Part shown: positions 1 to 9,859 of the stretch, in pieces | Numbering within the stretch: the first letter of the stretch is position 1 | Layout: each line of letters starts with the position of its first letter | Assembly: GCF_030815975.1 (NCBI RefSeq) | Contig: NZ_JAUSXL010000002.1 | Span: forward strand, 2,518,501-2,582,500 | DNA: 64,000 nt | Source of the DNA: Variovorax paradoxus | GTDB lineage: Bacteria > Pseudomonadota > Gammaproteobacteria > Burkholderiales > Burkholderiaceae_C | Reading direction: 5' to 3' | The notes under the pieces: model-generated | The model's database searches: none | What the model was told of the DNA's origin: nothing | What the model saw: only the letters and a program-made list of their open reading frames with translations | Program-made: the position numbers and the translations under genes

Positions 1-305
1 AGCTCGTCGGCATCGATGTCGCGCAGCATGGTGATGGCCACGCGCTTGGGTCCGGGCGCGGCCAGCGCCTCTTCGGGCGTGGAGACTTTCTTTCCAACGT
101 ACAGCCCCGCCGCGTACACCTTGAAGATGGCCTTGTAGCGCACCCCCGCGCCGTTGAGCTGCAAGGTGCTGCCGCGCAGGTCGAGGGTGTCGTTCAGCTT
201 GACGCCGGCCACGTCGACCTGCGCGGCCGAGGCGCCCAGCGCGAACCAGGCGCAGGCCAGCACGGCCAGGCGGGAGAACAGGGGCGGGAGCGAAAGAGCA
301 GGCAC
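1..305 (-). CDS. chalcone isomerase-like family protein, C-terminus cut by window edge
   Basis: Read leftwards from a GTG start at 305-303, which has an AAGGAAG ribosome site just upstream; no ATG is available in this frame. The first ~30 residues form a hydrophobic leader ending in an Ala-rich cleavage region (ASAAQVDV), so the product is probably exported to the periplasm. After it comes a stretch typical of bacterial chalcone-isomerase-like proteins (KLNDTLDLRGSTLQLNG, then VRYKAIFKVYAAGLYVGKK). Only about 101 codons are inside the window. The bacterial family is generally not a true chalcone isomerase and its substrate is unknown. Confidence 0.75.
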   Translation of the reverse strand, partial: MPALSLPPLFSRLAVLACAWFALGASAAQVDVAGVKLNDTLDLRGSTLQLNGAGVRYKAIFKVYAAGLYVGKKVSTPEEALAAPGPKRVAITMLRDIDADE

Positions 306-323
306 GCGGGCTTCCTTGATTTG

Positions 324-337
324 CGAACGATCGTTCG
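324..337. promoter_or_regulatory. perfect 14-bp palindrome, candidate operator
   Basis: CGAACGATCGTTCG is a perfect inverted repeat 19 bp upstream of the leftward chalcone-isomerase-like start. Its form is like operators of TetR-family repressors. It could control that gene or belong to a divergent promoter; no TetR gene is visible in the window, so the regulator is unknown. Confidence 0.4.
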
Positions 338-431
338 AATGTATCTTTTCGTTTTACTGGCGGCCCTCGGGGGAACCCTGAAGGCGCCGGCTGCACCCGG
401 CGGCGTTTTCGTGGGCTAAACTCCACGCTCC

Positions 432-515
432 ATGTTCGTTCATCACATCATTCAAACAGGTGAAGGCAGCCGGGGAGCCTGGCCCTGGCGTCGCCATACT
501 TCGCTGACTGTTTGA
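432..515 (+). CDS. trpL: trp operon leader peptide with Trp-Pro-Trp run
   Basis: A 27-codon frame with ATG at 432 and TGA at 513-515, about 120 bp upstream of trpE. Codons 17-19 are TGG CCC TGG, giving the peptide segment GAWPWRRH. Paired Trp codons in a short frame ahead of trpE are the mark of ribosome-mediated attenuation: at low charged tRNA-Trp the ribosome would stall there. An in-frame TAA at 417-419 shows that the frame cannot start earlier. No Shine-Dalgarno is seen. A TAAACT -10-like element at 417-422 would place the transcript start only a few bases before the ATG, so the leader may be translated nearly leaderless. The call rests on position plus Trp codons. Confidence 0.6.
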   Translation: MFVHHIIQTGEGSRGAWPWRRHTSLTV

Positions 516-517
516 TT

Positions 518-559
518 GCACGGCGCACGCCGTGCGCCCGCGGTACCGGATCGCTTTTC
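518..559 (+). promoter_or_regulatory. trp attenuator region: alternative hairpins after the leader peptide
   Basis: Immediately after the leader stop, GCACGGC (518-524) pairs with GCCGTGC (529-535) around a 4-nt loop. An overlapping alternative pairs GGCGCAC (522-528) with GTGCGCC (532-538). A short TTTT run sits at 555-558 behind a weak imperfect stem. Mutually exclusive stems just after a Trp-rich leader fit attenuation, but no textbook terminator with a long U-tract is evident, so the exact terminator and antiterminator assignment is uncertain. Confidence 0.4.
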
Positions 560-634
560 TCGACTCCGGGCCACACCAGTGAATGACCTTGCCACCGGCC
601 AAGCAGCGCCGGCCGGCAACTGGAGAACGAATCC

Positions 635-2137
635 GTGATCACCGAACTTGAATTCAAGAGCCTCAGCGCCCAGGGCTACAACCGCATTCCGCTGATGGCC
701 GAGGCCTTTGCCGACCTCGAAACGCCTCTTTCCCTCTATTTGAAGCTCGCTCATTCGCAAGGCGGCGGCAAGCACAGCTTTTTGCTCGAATCGGTGGTGG
801 GCGGCGAGCGCTTCGGGCGCTACAGCTTCATCGGCCTGCCGGCGCGTACGCTGTTGCGCGCCAGCGGCTTCGGATCGGAGGCGGTGACCGAGGTGGTGAC
901 CGACGGCCAGGTCGTCGAGACCGCCTCGGGCAATCCGCTCGATTTCATCGCCGAGTACCAGAAGCGCTTCAAAGTGGCGTTGCGGCCCGGCCTGCCGCGT
1001 TTCTGCGGCGGCCTCGCGGGGTACTTCGGCTACGACACCGTGCGCCACATCGAACGCAAGCTCGAAAAGAGCTGCCCGCCCGACGCGCTGGGCTGCCCCG
1101 ACATCCTGCTGCTGCAGTGCGAAGAGCTGGCCGTCATCGACAACCTCTCGGGCAAGCTCTACCTCATCGTCTATGCCGATCCGAAGCAGCCCGAGGCCTA
1201 CGCGGTGGGCAAGCGCCGCCTGCGCGAACTCAAGGAAAAGCTCAAGTATTCGGTGAGCGCGCCCGTCGTGAAGCCCACGCAGCCGCATCCGCCCGAGCGC
1301 AGCTTTGCCAAGGCCGACTACCTGGCGGCCGTGGAGCGCGCCAAGGAGATGATCGCCGCCGGCGACTTCATGCAGGTGCAGGTGGGCCAGCGCATCAGCA
1401 AGCGCTATACCGAGTCGCCGCTGTCGCTGTACCGCGCGCTGCGCTCGCTCAATCCCTCGCCCTACATGTACTACTACCACCTGGGCGATTTCCACGTGGT
1501 GGGCGCTTCGCCCGAGATCCTGGTGCGCCAGGAGAACACGGGCGACGGCGAACAGAAGATCACCATCCGCCCGCTGGCCGGCACGCGCCCGCGCGGCGCT
1601 TCGCTCGAGCTCGACAAGGCGGCCGAGGAAGAGCTCATCAACGACCCCAAGGAGCGCGCCGAGCACGTCATGCTGATCGACCTCGCGCGCAACGACATCG
1701 GCCGCATCGCCAAGACCGGCACCGTGAAGATGACCGAGGCCTTCGCGGTCGAGCGCTACAGCCACGTGATGCACATCGTGAGCAACGTCGAAGGCACGCT
1801 GAAGGACGGCATGACCGCCATCGACGTGCTCAAGGCCACGTTCCCGGCCGGCACGCTGACCGGCGCGCCCAAGGTGCATGCGATGGAACTCATCGACCAA
1901 CTCGAGCCCACCAAGCGCGGCCTCTACGGCGGCGCCTGCGGTTACATCAGCTATGCCGGCGACATGGACGTGGCCATCGCCATCCGCACCGGCATCGTGA
2001 AGGACCAGATGCTGCACGTGCAGGCCGCGGCCGGCGTGGTCGCCGATTCGGTGCCTGAGCTGGAGTGGAAAGAAACGGAAGCCAAGGCGCGCGCATTGCT
2101 GCGTGCCGCCGAACTGGTCGAGGAAGGCCTGGAATGA
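635..2137 (+). CDS. trpE: anthranilate synthase component I
   Basis: Large subunit of anthranilate synthase: converts chorismate plus ammonia (delivered by TrpG) to anthranilate, the first committed step of tryptophan synthesis. The 500-residue length matches single-domain TrpE. The N-terminal region holds the LLES feedback-inhibition motif (in SFLLESVVGGERFGRYSF). The C-terminal chorismate-binding domain is complete (IRPLAGTRPRG, DLARNDIGR, PAGTLTGAPK, RTGIVKD). The start is GTG at 635 with GGAGA at 622-626. It is followed closely by the GxxExxY gene and trpG, and preceded by the leader peptide, so Trp-dependent attenuation of the operon is likely. Confidence 0.97.
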   Translation: MITELEFKSLSAQGYNRIPLMAEAFADLETPLSLYLKLAHSQGGGKHSFLLESVVGGERFGRYSFIGLPARTLLRASGFGSEAVTEVVTDGQVVETASGNPLDFIAEYQKRFKVALRPGLPRFCGGLAGYFGYDTVRHIERKLEKSCPPDALGCPDILLLQCEELAVIDNLSGKLYLIVYADPKQPEAYAVGKRRLRELKEKLKYSVSAPVVKPTQPHPPERSFAKADYLAAVERAKEMIAAGDFMQVQVGQRISKRYTESPLSLYRALRSLNPSPYMYYYHLGDFHVVGASPEILVRQENTGDGEQKITIRPLAGTRPRGASLELDKAAEEELINDPKERAEHVMLIDLARNDIGRIAKTGTVKMTEAFAVERYSHVMHIVSNVEGTLKDGMTAIDVLKATFPAGTLTGAPKVHAMELIDQLEPTKRGLYGGACGYISYAGDMDVAIAIRTGIVKDQMLHVQAAAGVVADSVPELEWKETEAKARALLRAAELVEEGLE

Positions 2138-2198
2138 GCGCAGCGCCGGGCCGCCCCAAGCAAGCTCGCACCGCAGTGCGCAGCACGGAGGTACTACG

Positions 2199-2591
2199 AT
2201 GAATTCCGCACCCGATATCCAGAACGACTTCTCGCACGAGATCATCGGCGCCGCCGTCGAAGTGCAGCGCGTGCTCGGCACCGGCCTGAGCGAGGACGCC
2301 TATGCCGCGGCACTGGCCATCGAACTCGCCGAGCGCGAGATCGGCTTCACGCGCGACGTGGCGCTGTCGGCCAGCTACAAGGGCCGCTCGCTCGGCGAGG
2401 TGTACCGCGCGGGCTTCGTGGTCGAGCAGTCGGTCATCGTCGAGCTCAAGGCGGTCGACGCGCTGGCCGACCTGCACCGCGCGCAGGTGCTCGCCGCTCT
2501 GCGCCTCTCGGGCCTCAAGCTGGGCCTTCTGATCAACTTCAACGTGTTCCCCGTCGTCAAGGGCGTGCATAGGATTGTGAGCAAGCCATGA
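2199..2591 (+). CDS. GxxExxY family protein inside the trp operon
   Basis: A 130-residue protein of the GxxExxY family (PF13366), which family analyses place near the PD-(D/E)XK nuclease fold. The name motif is visible as GLSEDAY, preceded by [15 protein letters not shown] and followed by a conserved [11 protein letters not shown] core and a C-terminal NFNV. The ATG at 2199 is chosen because a CGGAGGT ribosome site sits at 2186-2192; the frame stays open further upstream but without support. Its stop overlaps the trpG start (ATGA), so the two are probably translationally coupled. Its function is unknown; a link to anthranilate synthase is suggested only by location. Confidence 0.85.
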   Translation: MNSAPDIQNDFSHEIIGAAVEVQRVLGTGLSEDAYAAALAIELAEREIGFTRDVALSASYKGRSLGEVYRAGFVVEQSVIVELKAVDALADLHRAQVLAALRLSGLKLGLLINFNVFPVVKGVHRIVSKP

Positions 2592-3172
2592 AACTGCTGA
2601 TGATCGACAACTACGATTCCTTCACCTACAACATCGTCCAGTACCTGGGCGAGTTGGGTGCGGATGTTCAGGTGCACCGCAACGACGAGATCACGGTGGC
2701 GCAGATCGGCGAGCTGATCGCTTCGGGCGTCACGCGGCTCGTGGTGTCGCCGGGGCCCTGCTCGCCGGCGGAAGCGGGCGTTTCGGTGGCGGCCATCAAG
2801 GCGTTCGCTGGCAAGCTGCCGATCCTCGGCGTGTGCCTGGGCCACCAGGCCATCGGCGCGGCCTTCGGCGGCAAGATCATTCGCGCGCAGCAGCTCATGC
2901 ACGGCAAGACCAGCGAGATCACGACCACGCAGGAAGGCGTGTTCGCGGGGCTGCCCGAGAAGTTCATCGTCAACCGCTACCACTCGCTCTCCATCGAGCG
3001 CGAAAGCTGCCCGAAGGCGCTGGAGATCACCGCGTGGACCGACGACGGCGAGATCATGGGCGTGCGGCACACCGGCTTTGCGCATGAGGTGCGCATCGAG
3101 GGCGTGCAGTTCCACCCCGAATCCATCCTGACGGAGCACGGCCACGCCATGCTCAAGAACTTTCTCGATTGA
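2588..3172 (+). CDS. trpG: anthranilate synthase component II (glutamine amidotransferase)
   Basis: Class I glutamine amidotransferase subunit that releases ammonia from glutamine for TrpE. The 194 residues contain the oxyanion motif [10 protein letters not shown], the nucleophile elbow [10 protein letters not shown] with the catalytic Cys, and the C-terminal His/Glu pair in [13 protein letters not shown]. The start overlaps the stop of the GxxExxY gene. The next gene starts 7 bp after its stop. In many betaproteobacteria this subunit also serves aminodeoxychorismate synthase (PabA); the sequence alone does not settle that. Confidence 0.96.
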   Translation: MKLLMIDNYDSFTYNIVQYLGELGADVQVHRNDEITVAQIGELIASGVTRLVVSPGPCSPAEAGVSVAAIKAFAGKLPILGVCLGHQAIGAAFGGKIIRAQQLMHGKTSEITTTQEGVFAGLPEKFIVNRYHSLSIERESCPKALEITAWTDDGEIMGVRHTGFAHEVRIEGVQFHPESILTEHGHAMLKNFLD

Positions 3173-3179
3173 CCCCGCT

Positions 3180-4238
3180 ATGACAGACCGCTCCCCCCTC
3201 GTCGACCTGCGCAGCGACACCGTCACGCAACCCACCCCGGCGATGCGCGAGGCCATGATGGCGGCGCCGCTCGGCGACGACGTCTTCGGCACCGATCCGA
3301 GCGTCAACGCGCTGCAGGAGAAGATCGCCGCGCTGCTGGGTTTCGAGGCGGCGCTGCTGGTGCCGACCGGCACGCAGAGCAACCTGTGCGCGATCCTCTC
3401 GCACTGCGGCCGCGGCGACGAGTACATCGTCGGCCAGCAGGCGCACAGCTACCGCTGGGAAGGCGGCGGCGCCGCGGTGTTCGGCAGCGTGCAGCCGCAA
3501 CCGCTCGACCATGCCCCCGACGGCACGCTGCCGCTCGCGCAGATCGAAGCCGCCATCAAGCCCGACGACGCGCACTTCGCGCGCACGCGGCTTTTGGCGC
3601 TGGAGAACACGCTGGGCGGCAAGCTGCTGCCGTTCGAATACGTGCAGGCGGCAACGGACTTGGCGAAAAGCAAGGGGCTGCAGCGGCACCTCGATGGCGC
3701 GCGGCTTTTCAATGCCGCCACGGCGCAGGCGGCGCAGAACAGGCATGGCGACGTGCGCCCCGAGGCGTGCCGCATCGCCCAGTGCTTCGACAGCGTGTCG
3801 GTCTGCTTCAGCAAGGGCCTGGGCGCGCCGATCGGATCGGCGCTGGTCGGTTCGCGCGAATTCATCGCGCGGGCGCACCGCATCCGCAAGATGGCGGGCG
3901 GCGGCATGCGGCAGGCGGGCCTGCTCGCAGCGGCCGCTTCGCATGCGCTCGACCATCACATCGACCGGCTCGCCGACGACCATGCACTCGCCCAGCGCCT
4001 GGCGCAGGGGCTCGAAGGCATCGAGGGCCTGAAGGTCGAGGCGCCGCACACGAACATCGTGTTCGTGGACCTCACGGGCGCCGCGCAGGCGCGTTCTCCG
4101 GAACTGCTCGCGAGCCTCAACGGGCAGGGCATTCTCGCCACCGGGCTCTATCGCCTTCGCTTCGTGACGCACCTCGATGTCGATGCGGCCGGCGTGGACC
4201 GCGCCGTTGCGGCCATCCGCGGTTTCTTCAACGCCTGA
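3180..4238 (+). CDS. ltaE: low-specificity L-threonine aldolase
   Basis: A PLP enzyme of fold type I that cleaves L-threonine or L-allo-threonine to glycine and acetaldehyde. At 352 residues it has the family start ([18 protein letters not shown]), the region [16 protein letters not shown], and the PLP-lysine motif [13 protein letters not shown] near residue 210. It begins 7 bp after trpG and is followed by a LysE-type exporter, an unusual pair for the middle of a trp operon. A role in threonine/glycine balance alongside amino-acid export is an inference from position. Confidence 0.9.
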   Translation: MTDRSPLVDLRSDTVTQPTPAMREAMMAAPLGDDVFGTDPSVNALQEKIAALLGFEAALLVPTGTQSNLCAILSHCGRGDEYIVGQQAHSYRWEGGGAAVFGSVQPQPLDHAPDGTLPLAQIEAAIKPDDAHFARTRLLALENTLGGKLLPFEYVQAATDLAKSKGLQRHLDGARLFNAATAQAAQNRHGDVRPEACRIAQCFDSVSVCFSKGLGAPIGSALVGSREFIARAHRIRKMAGGGMRQAGLLAAAASHALDHHIDRLADDHALAQRLAQGLEGIEGLKVEAPHTNIVFVDLTGAAQARSPELLASLNGQGILATGLYRLRFVTHLDVDAAGVDRAVAAIRGFFNA

Positions 4239-4256
4239 ACCTCAAGGAGCTGTGCG

Positions 4257-4916
4257 ATGCCCGATCTTCCGCATCTGCTCGCTTTCATCGCCGCCGGCTG
4301 GCTGCTGAACCTGACGCCGGGGCCCGACGTGCTCTACATCGTCGCCAACTCGCTGCGCTCCGGCGTGCGCGCGGGCATCGTCGGCGGCTTCGGCATTCTC
4401 ACTGGCTGCTTCGTCCACATCTTCGCGGCGGCGGTCGGCGTCGGCACGCTGCTGGCCACCTCGGCGGCCGCCTTCACGGTGCTCAAGTACGTCGGTGCGG
4501 CCTACCTGCTGTACCTTGGCGTGCGCATGGTGTTCTCGCGCGCCAAGGCGCCGGCCGATCTGCAGCAGGCGGCCGCCGCGCCGGACGAACGCGGGCTCAA
4601 GGGCATCTTTCTGGGCGGCTTCTGGACCAATGTGCTGAACCCCAAGGTCGCCTTGTTCTTCCTGGCCTTCGTGCCGCAGTTCATCGCGCCGGACGCCGAC
4701 AACAAGGGCCTGTATTTCGTGCTGCTGGGCGTGCTGTTCAACCTGAATTCCATTCCCGTCATCGTGGGATGGGCCGCGTTCGCCGGCTGGATGGCGCGCA
4801 GGAGCGCCGTGCAGAAGGGCATGCACTGGCTCGACCGCGCGGCCGGCGTGTTGTTCATCGGCTTCGGCCTCAAGCTTGCATTCACGGACGCGCCGGCCGG
4901 CCGCGTCGGCCCCTGA
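4257..4916 (+). CDS. LysE/RhtB family amino-acid exporter
   Basis: A 219-residue inner-membrane protein with the LysE-family N-terminal signature ([19 protein letters not shown]), [11 protein letters not shown], and the conserved segment [18 protein letters not shown]. About six hydrophobic segments are visible, in keeping with family length. It starts 18 bp after ltaE behind AAGGAG. The family exports lysine, threonine, homoserine or similar compounds; the substrate here is unknown, and the neighbouring threonine aldolase makes threonine or a hydroxy-amino acid a reasonable guess. Confidence 0.9.
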   Translation: MPDLPHLLAFIAAGWLLNLTPGPDVLYIVANSLRSGVRAGIVGGFGILTGCFVHIFAAAVGVGTLLATSAAAFTVLKYVGAAYLLYLGVRMVFSRAKAPADLQQAAAAPDERGLKGIFLGGFWTNVLNPKVALFFLAFVPQFIAPDADNKGLYFVLLGVLFNLNSIPVIVGWAAFAGWMARRSAVQKGMHWLDRAAGVLFIGFGLKLAFTDAPAGRVGP

Positions 4917-4936
4917 AAACACCGAGGAGACTCCCC

Positions 4937-5962
4937 ATGATCACCCCCCAGGAAGCACTGCAGCGCACCATCGAGCACCGCGAGGTGTTCCACGACGAGA
5001 TGCTGCACATCGTGCGGCTCATCATGAGCGGCGAATGTTCGCCAGTGATGATGGCGGCGCTGATCACCGGCCTGCGCGTCAAGAAGGAAACCATCGGCGA
5101 GATCACCGCGGCCGCACAGGTGATGCGCGAGGTGTCGACCAAGGTGCCCGTGAAGGACACCACGCATCTGGTCGACATCGTCGGCACCGGCGGCGACGGC
5201 TCGCACACCTTCAACATCTCGACCTGCTCCATGTTCGTTGCGGCCGCGGCGGGCGCCAAGGTCAGCAAGCACGGCGGGCGCAGCGTGTCGAGCAAGTCGG
5301 GCAGTGCCGACGTGCTGGAGTCGCTGGGCGTCAACATCAACCTGCAGCCCGAGCAGATCGCGCGCTCCATCGAGCAGGTGGGCATCGGCTTCATGTTCGC
5401 GCCCAATCACCATCCGGCCATGAAGAACGTCGCGCCGGTGCGGAAGGAACTGGGCATCAAGACCATCTTCAACATCCTCGGGCCGCTGACCAATCCGGCC
5501 GGCGCGCCGAACATCCTGATGGGCGTGTTCCACCCCGACCTGGTGGGCATCCAGGTGCGCGCATTGCAGCGCCTGGGCACCGAGCACGCGATGGTGGTGT
5601 ATGGGCGCGACGGCATGGACGAGATCTCGCTCGGCGCCGCCACCATGGTGGGCGAACTCAAGGACGGCGAGATACGCGAGTACGAACTGCATCCCGAGGA
5701 CTTCGGCTTTGCCATGTCGAGCAACCGCGTGCTGCGCGTGGAAACGCCCGAGCAATCGAAGACCATGCTGCTCGGTGTGCTCGACAATCAGGCCGGCCCG
5801 GCGCTCGACATCGTGCTGCTCAATGCCGGCGCGGCCTTGTATGCCGCCAATGTGACCGATTCGATCGCCGCGGGCATCGAGCGCGCGCGCGAAGCCGTGG
5901 CATCGGGCGCGGCTCGCGCCAAGCTGGCCGAGCTGGTCCAGGCCTCCACGGCCGCGGCGTGA
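4937..5962 (+). CDS. trpD: anthranilate phosphoribosyltransferase
   Basis: Joins anthranilate and PRPP to give phosphoribosyl-anthranilate, the second tryptophan step. The 341-residue product starts at ATG 4937 behind GAGGAG (4924-4929). It carries the PRPP-binding loop [14 protein letters not shown] near residue 80, the [18 protein letters not shown] motif, and [11 protein letters not shown]. Length matches stand-alone TrpD, with no TrpG fusion. The frame is open far upstream because of high GC, but homology begins only at MITPQEAL. trpC follows after 29 bp. Confidence 0.96.
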   Translation: MITPQEALQRTIEHREVFHDEMLHIVRLIMSGECSPVMMAALITGLRVKKETIGEITAAAQVMREVSTKVPVKDTTHLVDIVGTGGDGSHTFNISTCSMFVAAAAGAKVSKHGGRSVSSKSGSADVLESLGVNINLQPEQIARSIEQVGIGFMFAPNHHPAMKNVAPVRKELGIKTIFNILGPLTNPAGAPNILMGVFHPDLVGIQVRALQRLGTEHAMVVYGRDGMDEISLGAATMVGELKDGEIREYELHPEDFGFAMSSNRVLRVETPEQSKTMLLGVLDNQAGPALDIVLLNAGAALYAANVTDSIAAGIERAREAVASGAARAKLAELVQASTAAA

Positions 5963-5991
5963 AGCAGGAAAACAGCCAGGAACGCAGAAAA

Positions 5992-6792
5992 ATGTCCGAC
6001 ATCCTCGACAAGATCATTGCCGTCAAGCGGCAGGAAATTGCTGCAGCGCAGAAGAGAAGCCCGCTCGAAGCCGTGCGCTTCGACGCCGAGAGCCGCGTGC
6101 TGACGCGCGATTTCGAGGGCGCGCTGCGCGCCAAGATCGCCGCCGGTCACGCCGCCGTGATCGCCGAAGTCAAGAAAGCCAGCCCGAGCAAGGGCGTGCT
6201 GCGCGAGGACTTCATTCCGGCCGACATCGCGCAGAGCTATGCCGAAGGCGACGGCCAGATCAGCGCCGCCTGCCTCTCGGTGCTGACCGACAAGCAGTTC
6301 TTCCAGGGCGGCGTCGATTACCTCAAGCAAGCCCGCGCCTCGTGCGACCTGCCGGTGCTGCGCAAGGACTTCATCGTCGACGCCTACCAGGTGTACGAAT
6401 CGCGCGCGATGGGCGCCGATGCCGTCCTGTTGATCGCCGCTGTCCTCGACGATGCGCAGATGAAGGACTACGAAGCCATTGCGCGCGGGCTCGGCATGGC
6501 GGTGCTGGTCGAAGTGCACGACGCGGCCGAACTCGAACGCGCGCTCGGCCTCAAGACGCCGCTCATCGGCGTGAACAACCGCAACCTGCGCAATTTCGAG
6601 GTGTCGATCCAGGCCACCATCGACCTGCTGCCCAGGCTGCCGGCCGACCGGCTGGCCGTCACCGAATCGGGCATCGCCACGCGCGAGGACGTGGCAACGC
6701 TGCGCGCGGCCGGCGTTCACGCCTTCCTGGTCGGCGAAGCCTTCATGCGTGCCAAGGAACCCGGCGAGGCGCTCGCTGCATTGTTCAAATGA
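5992..6792 (+). CDS. trpC: indole-3-glycerol phosphate synthase
   Basis: Ring closure of carboxyphenylamino-deoxyribulose phosphate to indole-3-glycerol phosphate. The 266-residue TIM-barrel protein starts at ATG 5992. It has the start [14 protein letters not shown], the catalytic Lys loop [14 protein letters not shown] near residue 60, [27 protein letters not shown] and the phosphate-binding end [12 protein letters not shown]. It is monofunctional, with no TrpF domain. Its stop overlaps the start of ung (ATGA). Confidence 0.97.
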   Translation: MSDILDKIIAVKRQEIAAAQKRSPLEAVRFDAESRVLTRDFEGALRAKIAAGHAAVIAEVKKASPSKGVLREDFIPADIAQSYAEGDGQISAACLSVLTDKQFFQGGVDYLKQARASCDLPVLRKDFIVDAYQVYESRAMGADAVLLIAAVLDDAQMKDYEAIARGLGMAVLVEVHDAAELERALGLKTPLIGVNNRNLRNFEVSIQATIDLLPRLPADRLAVTESGIATREDVATLRAAGVHAFLVGEAFMRAKEPGEALAALFK

Positions 6793-7508
6793 ACCGGCCC
6801 GATCAGCTGGCGAGCAGCGATCCCGCCGATTGGCCCGTCGCACCAGGCTGGCAGCCGCTGGTGGACGGCTTCTTTGCCGGCATCGTGGGGCAGAAGCTGC
6901 GCAGCTTCCTGCGCGAGCGCCTCGACGCGGGCGCGGTCATCTTCCCGCCGCAGCCGCTGCGGGCACTGGAACTGACGCCGCCCGACGAAGTGCGCGTCGT
7001 CATCCTGGGGCAGGACCCGTACCACGGCCGTGGCCAGGCGGAAGGGCTTGCGTTCTCCGTGGCGTCCGGCGTGGCGCTGCCGCCGTCGCTGCGCAACATC
7101 TTCAAGGAACTGCAGCGCGACCTTGGAACGCCCCCGCCGCCGTTTCCGAATCCTGGCGGCAGCCTGGTGAAATGGGCGACCCACGGCGTGCTGCTGCTCA
7201 ACACCTGCCTCACGGTCGAGGAAGGGCTGCCGGCCAGCCATTCGGGCCGCGGCTGGGAGGTGCTGACCGACGCCGTGATCCGCCATGTATCCGACGGTGC
7301 CAAACCCGTTGTTTTTATGCTCTGGGGCTCGCATGCGCAAAGTAAGCGCGCGTTGATCGACATTGGCCGCCATAAGGTGCTGATGTCGAATCATCCGTCG
7401 CCGCTTTCCGCCCTGCGCCCGCCGGTTCCGTTCATCGGTTGCGGCCATTTCGGCGAGGCGCGCGCATGGCGGCTGGCGCAGCAGCCGGACGGCGGAATTC
7501 ACGGATAA
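6789..7508 (+). CDS. ung: uracil-DNA glycosylase, family 1
   Basis: Removes uracil from DNA in base-excision repair. The 239-residue product has the water-activating motif [17 protein letters not shown], the proline-rich loop SLRNIFKEL, and the minor-groove loop motif HPSPLSA near residue 200. It overlaps the trpC stop by 4 bp and is therefore probably co-transcribed with the trp operon, even though the functions are unrelated. It is slightly longer than E. coli Ung at the N-terminus. Confidence 0.95.
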   Translation: MNRPDQLASSDPADWPVAPGWQPLVDGFFAGIVGQKLRSFLRERLDAGAVIFPPQPLRALELTPPDEVRVVILGQDPYHGRGQAEGLAFSVASGVALPPSLRNIFKELQRDLGTPPPPFPNPGGSLVKWATHGVLLLNTCLTVEEGLPASHSGRGWEVLTDAVIRHVSDGAKPVVFMLWGSHAQSKRALIDIGRHKVLMSNHPSPLSALRPPVPFIGCGHFGEARAWRLAQQPDGGIHG

Positions 7509-7582
7509 TGCCGGCTGTTCCGCCTCGTGCAGTTCCCCCGCATCTTCTTGGTGCTGAGTTCTGCGTAGTCACAAAACCGTGC

Positions 7583-7588
7583 TATATT
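7583..7588 (+). promoter_or_regulatory. candidate -10 element for the tRNA-tuf transcript
   Basis: TATATT lies 13 bp before the first base of tRNA-Tyr, the right distance for a tRNA promoter. The matching -35 region around 7560-7565 is poor. The position marks the likely start of the tRNA-Tyr/Gly/Thr-tuf transcript. Confidence 0.35.
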
Positions 7589-7600
7589 TCGAGGTTCGCC

Positions 7601-7686
7601 GGAGAGGTGGCCGAGTGGTTAATGGCAGCAGACTGTAAATCTGCCCTCTTACGAGTACGCTGGTTCGAATCCAGCCCTCTCCACCA
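7601..7686 (+). tRNA. tRNA-Tyr (GTA)
   Basis: An 86-nt class II tRNA with a complete acceptor stem (GGAGAGG with CCTCTCC), anticodon GTA in the loop CTGTAAA, a long variable arm, a GGTTCGAATCC T-arm and an encoded CCA. First gene of the tRNA-tuf cluster. Confidence 0.97.
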
Positions 7687-7752
7687 GCGATGAATTTGGT
7701 TTCTAAGAGCGATTGGATCTAGCGCTTTGGGTGCCCTTGGAGTGCCCCCGAT

Positions 7753-7826
7753 GCGGGAGTAGTTCAATGGTAGAACCCCAGCCTTCCAAGCTGATGACGC
7801 GGGTTCGATTCCCGTCTCCCGCTCCA
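7753..7826 (+). tRNA. tRNA-Gly (TCC)
   Basis: A 74-nt tRNA with acceptor GCGGGAG/CTCCCGC, anticodon TCC in the loop CTTCCAA, T-arm GGGTTCGATTCCC and encoded CCA. Confidence 0.97.
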
Positions 7827-7867
7827 GAGACCCGGTTCGGCGCCGGAAGCGATTGGTTAGACAAAAA

Positions 7868-7942
7868 GCCCTTTTGGCTCAGTGGTAGAGCACCCCCTTG
7901 GTAAGGGGGAGGTCGCGGGTCCGATTCCCGCAAAGGGCACCA
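7868..7942 (+). tRNA. tRNA-Thr (GGT)
   Basis: A 75-nt tRNA with acceptor GCCCTTT/AAAGGGC, a five-pair C/G anticodon stem, anticodon GGT in the loop TTGGTAA, T-arm GGGTCCGATTCCC and encoded CCA. It lies 73 bp before tuf, the usual order of a tufB-type operon. Confidence 0.97.
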
Positions 7943-8015
7943 GTTTCTGGGGGTTGCAACGGCAGGTTTGCAACCCATCTGCATACGTTGAAATCGTTTT
8001 TTTCGGAGTCGAAAA

Positions 8016-9209
<1,194 letters not shown>

Positions 9210-9228
9210 GCCGAGTAAAGAGTACCGG

Positions 9229-9304
9229 AGGGGTATAGCTCAATTGGCAGAGCGTCGGTCTCCAAAACCGAAGGTTGTAGGTTCGATTCCTACTGCCCCT
9301 GCCA
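9229..9304 (+). tRNA. tRNA-Trp (CCA)
   Basis: A 76-nt tRNA with acceptor AGGGGTA/TGCCCCT (one G-T pair), anticodon CCA in the loop CTCCAAA, T-arm AGGTTCGATTCCT and encoded CCA. Its 3' end lies inside a 16-bp palindrome (9300-9315, TGCCACCTAGGTGGCA). Confidence 0.97.
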
Positions 9305-9321
9305 CCTAGGTGGCACCTCCG

Positions 9322-9413
9322 AAAAAAGCCCGTCGTTGACCCGATGGGAGGCTAAAAAAAGACCATCGTTGACCCGATGGAAGGCTAAAAAAGCCCATCG
9401 TGACCCGATGGGC
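9322..9413 (-). repeat. three tandem terminator-like hairpin repeats
   Basis: Three imperfect units of ~32 bp (9322-9353, 9354-9386, 9387-9413). Each has a run of 6-7 A followed by a hairpin; the last is GCCCATCG-TGACC-CGATGGGC. On the minus strand each reads hairpin then T-run, the form of a rho-independent terminator facing left, against tuf-secE transcription. On the plus strand only TTC follows the last hairpin. The region between tRNA-Trp and secE otherwise holds only the secE ribosome site. Confidence 0.7.
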
Positions 9414-9475
9414 TTCGGCGTCTCAAGAAGGCGCATTGAATTGAAGGCCGAAAGGCCACAGGAAATCAGCCAAAC

Positions 9476-9859
9476 ATGGCCACTTCTCAAATCGAAACCG
9501 TGAGCACGGGAGCCGACAAGGCCAAATTGGCCGCGTCGGTGGTGCTGGCAGTGGGCGCCATCGTGGCGTTCTACCTGCTGGCGCGCCAGGGCTCGCTGGT
9601 GCAATGGGCTGCGCTGCTGGTCGGCCTGGCCGCGGCCGTGGGCGCCTTCGGCAGTTCGGAGAATGGCCGCCAGCTGTGGGCTTTCGGCCGCGACTCGTGG
9701 CGCGAGGTCAAGAAGGTCGTCTGGCCGACCCGCAAGGAAGCAATGCAGATGACGGCTTACGTGTTTGCCTTCGTGGCAGTCATGTCCGTCTTCCTCTGGC
9801 TCACCGACAAGACGCTCGAATGGGTGTTTTTCGACCTCATTCTGGGCTGGAGAAAATAA
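9476..9859 (+). CDS. secE: preprotein translocase subunit SecE
   Basis: Small essential subunit of the SecYEG inner-membrane translocon. The 127 residues have two N-terminal hydrophobic segments (ASVVLAVGAIVAFYLLA and WAALLVGLAAAVGAFG), the conserved cytoplasmic amphipathic stretch SWREVKKVVWPTRKEAMQ, and one C-terminal membrane helix. This is the three-helix form, the same length as E. coli SecE. Its TAA is immediately followed by the nusG ATG. Confidence 0.96.
   Translation: MATSQIETVSTGADKAKLAASVVLAVGAIVAFYLLARQGSLVQWAALLVGLAAAVGAFGSSENGRQLWAFGRDSWREVKKVVWPTRKEAMQMTAYVFAFVAVMSVFLWLTDKTLEWVFFDLILGWRK

Noticed and set aside
2103..2198. Upstream extension of the GxxExxY frame into the end of trpE
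   Set aside because: The added residues are not family-like, and a good Shine-Dalgarno precedes the ATG at 2199.
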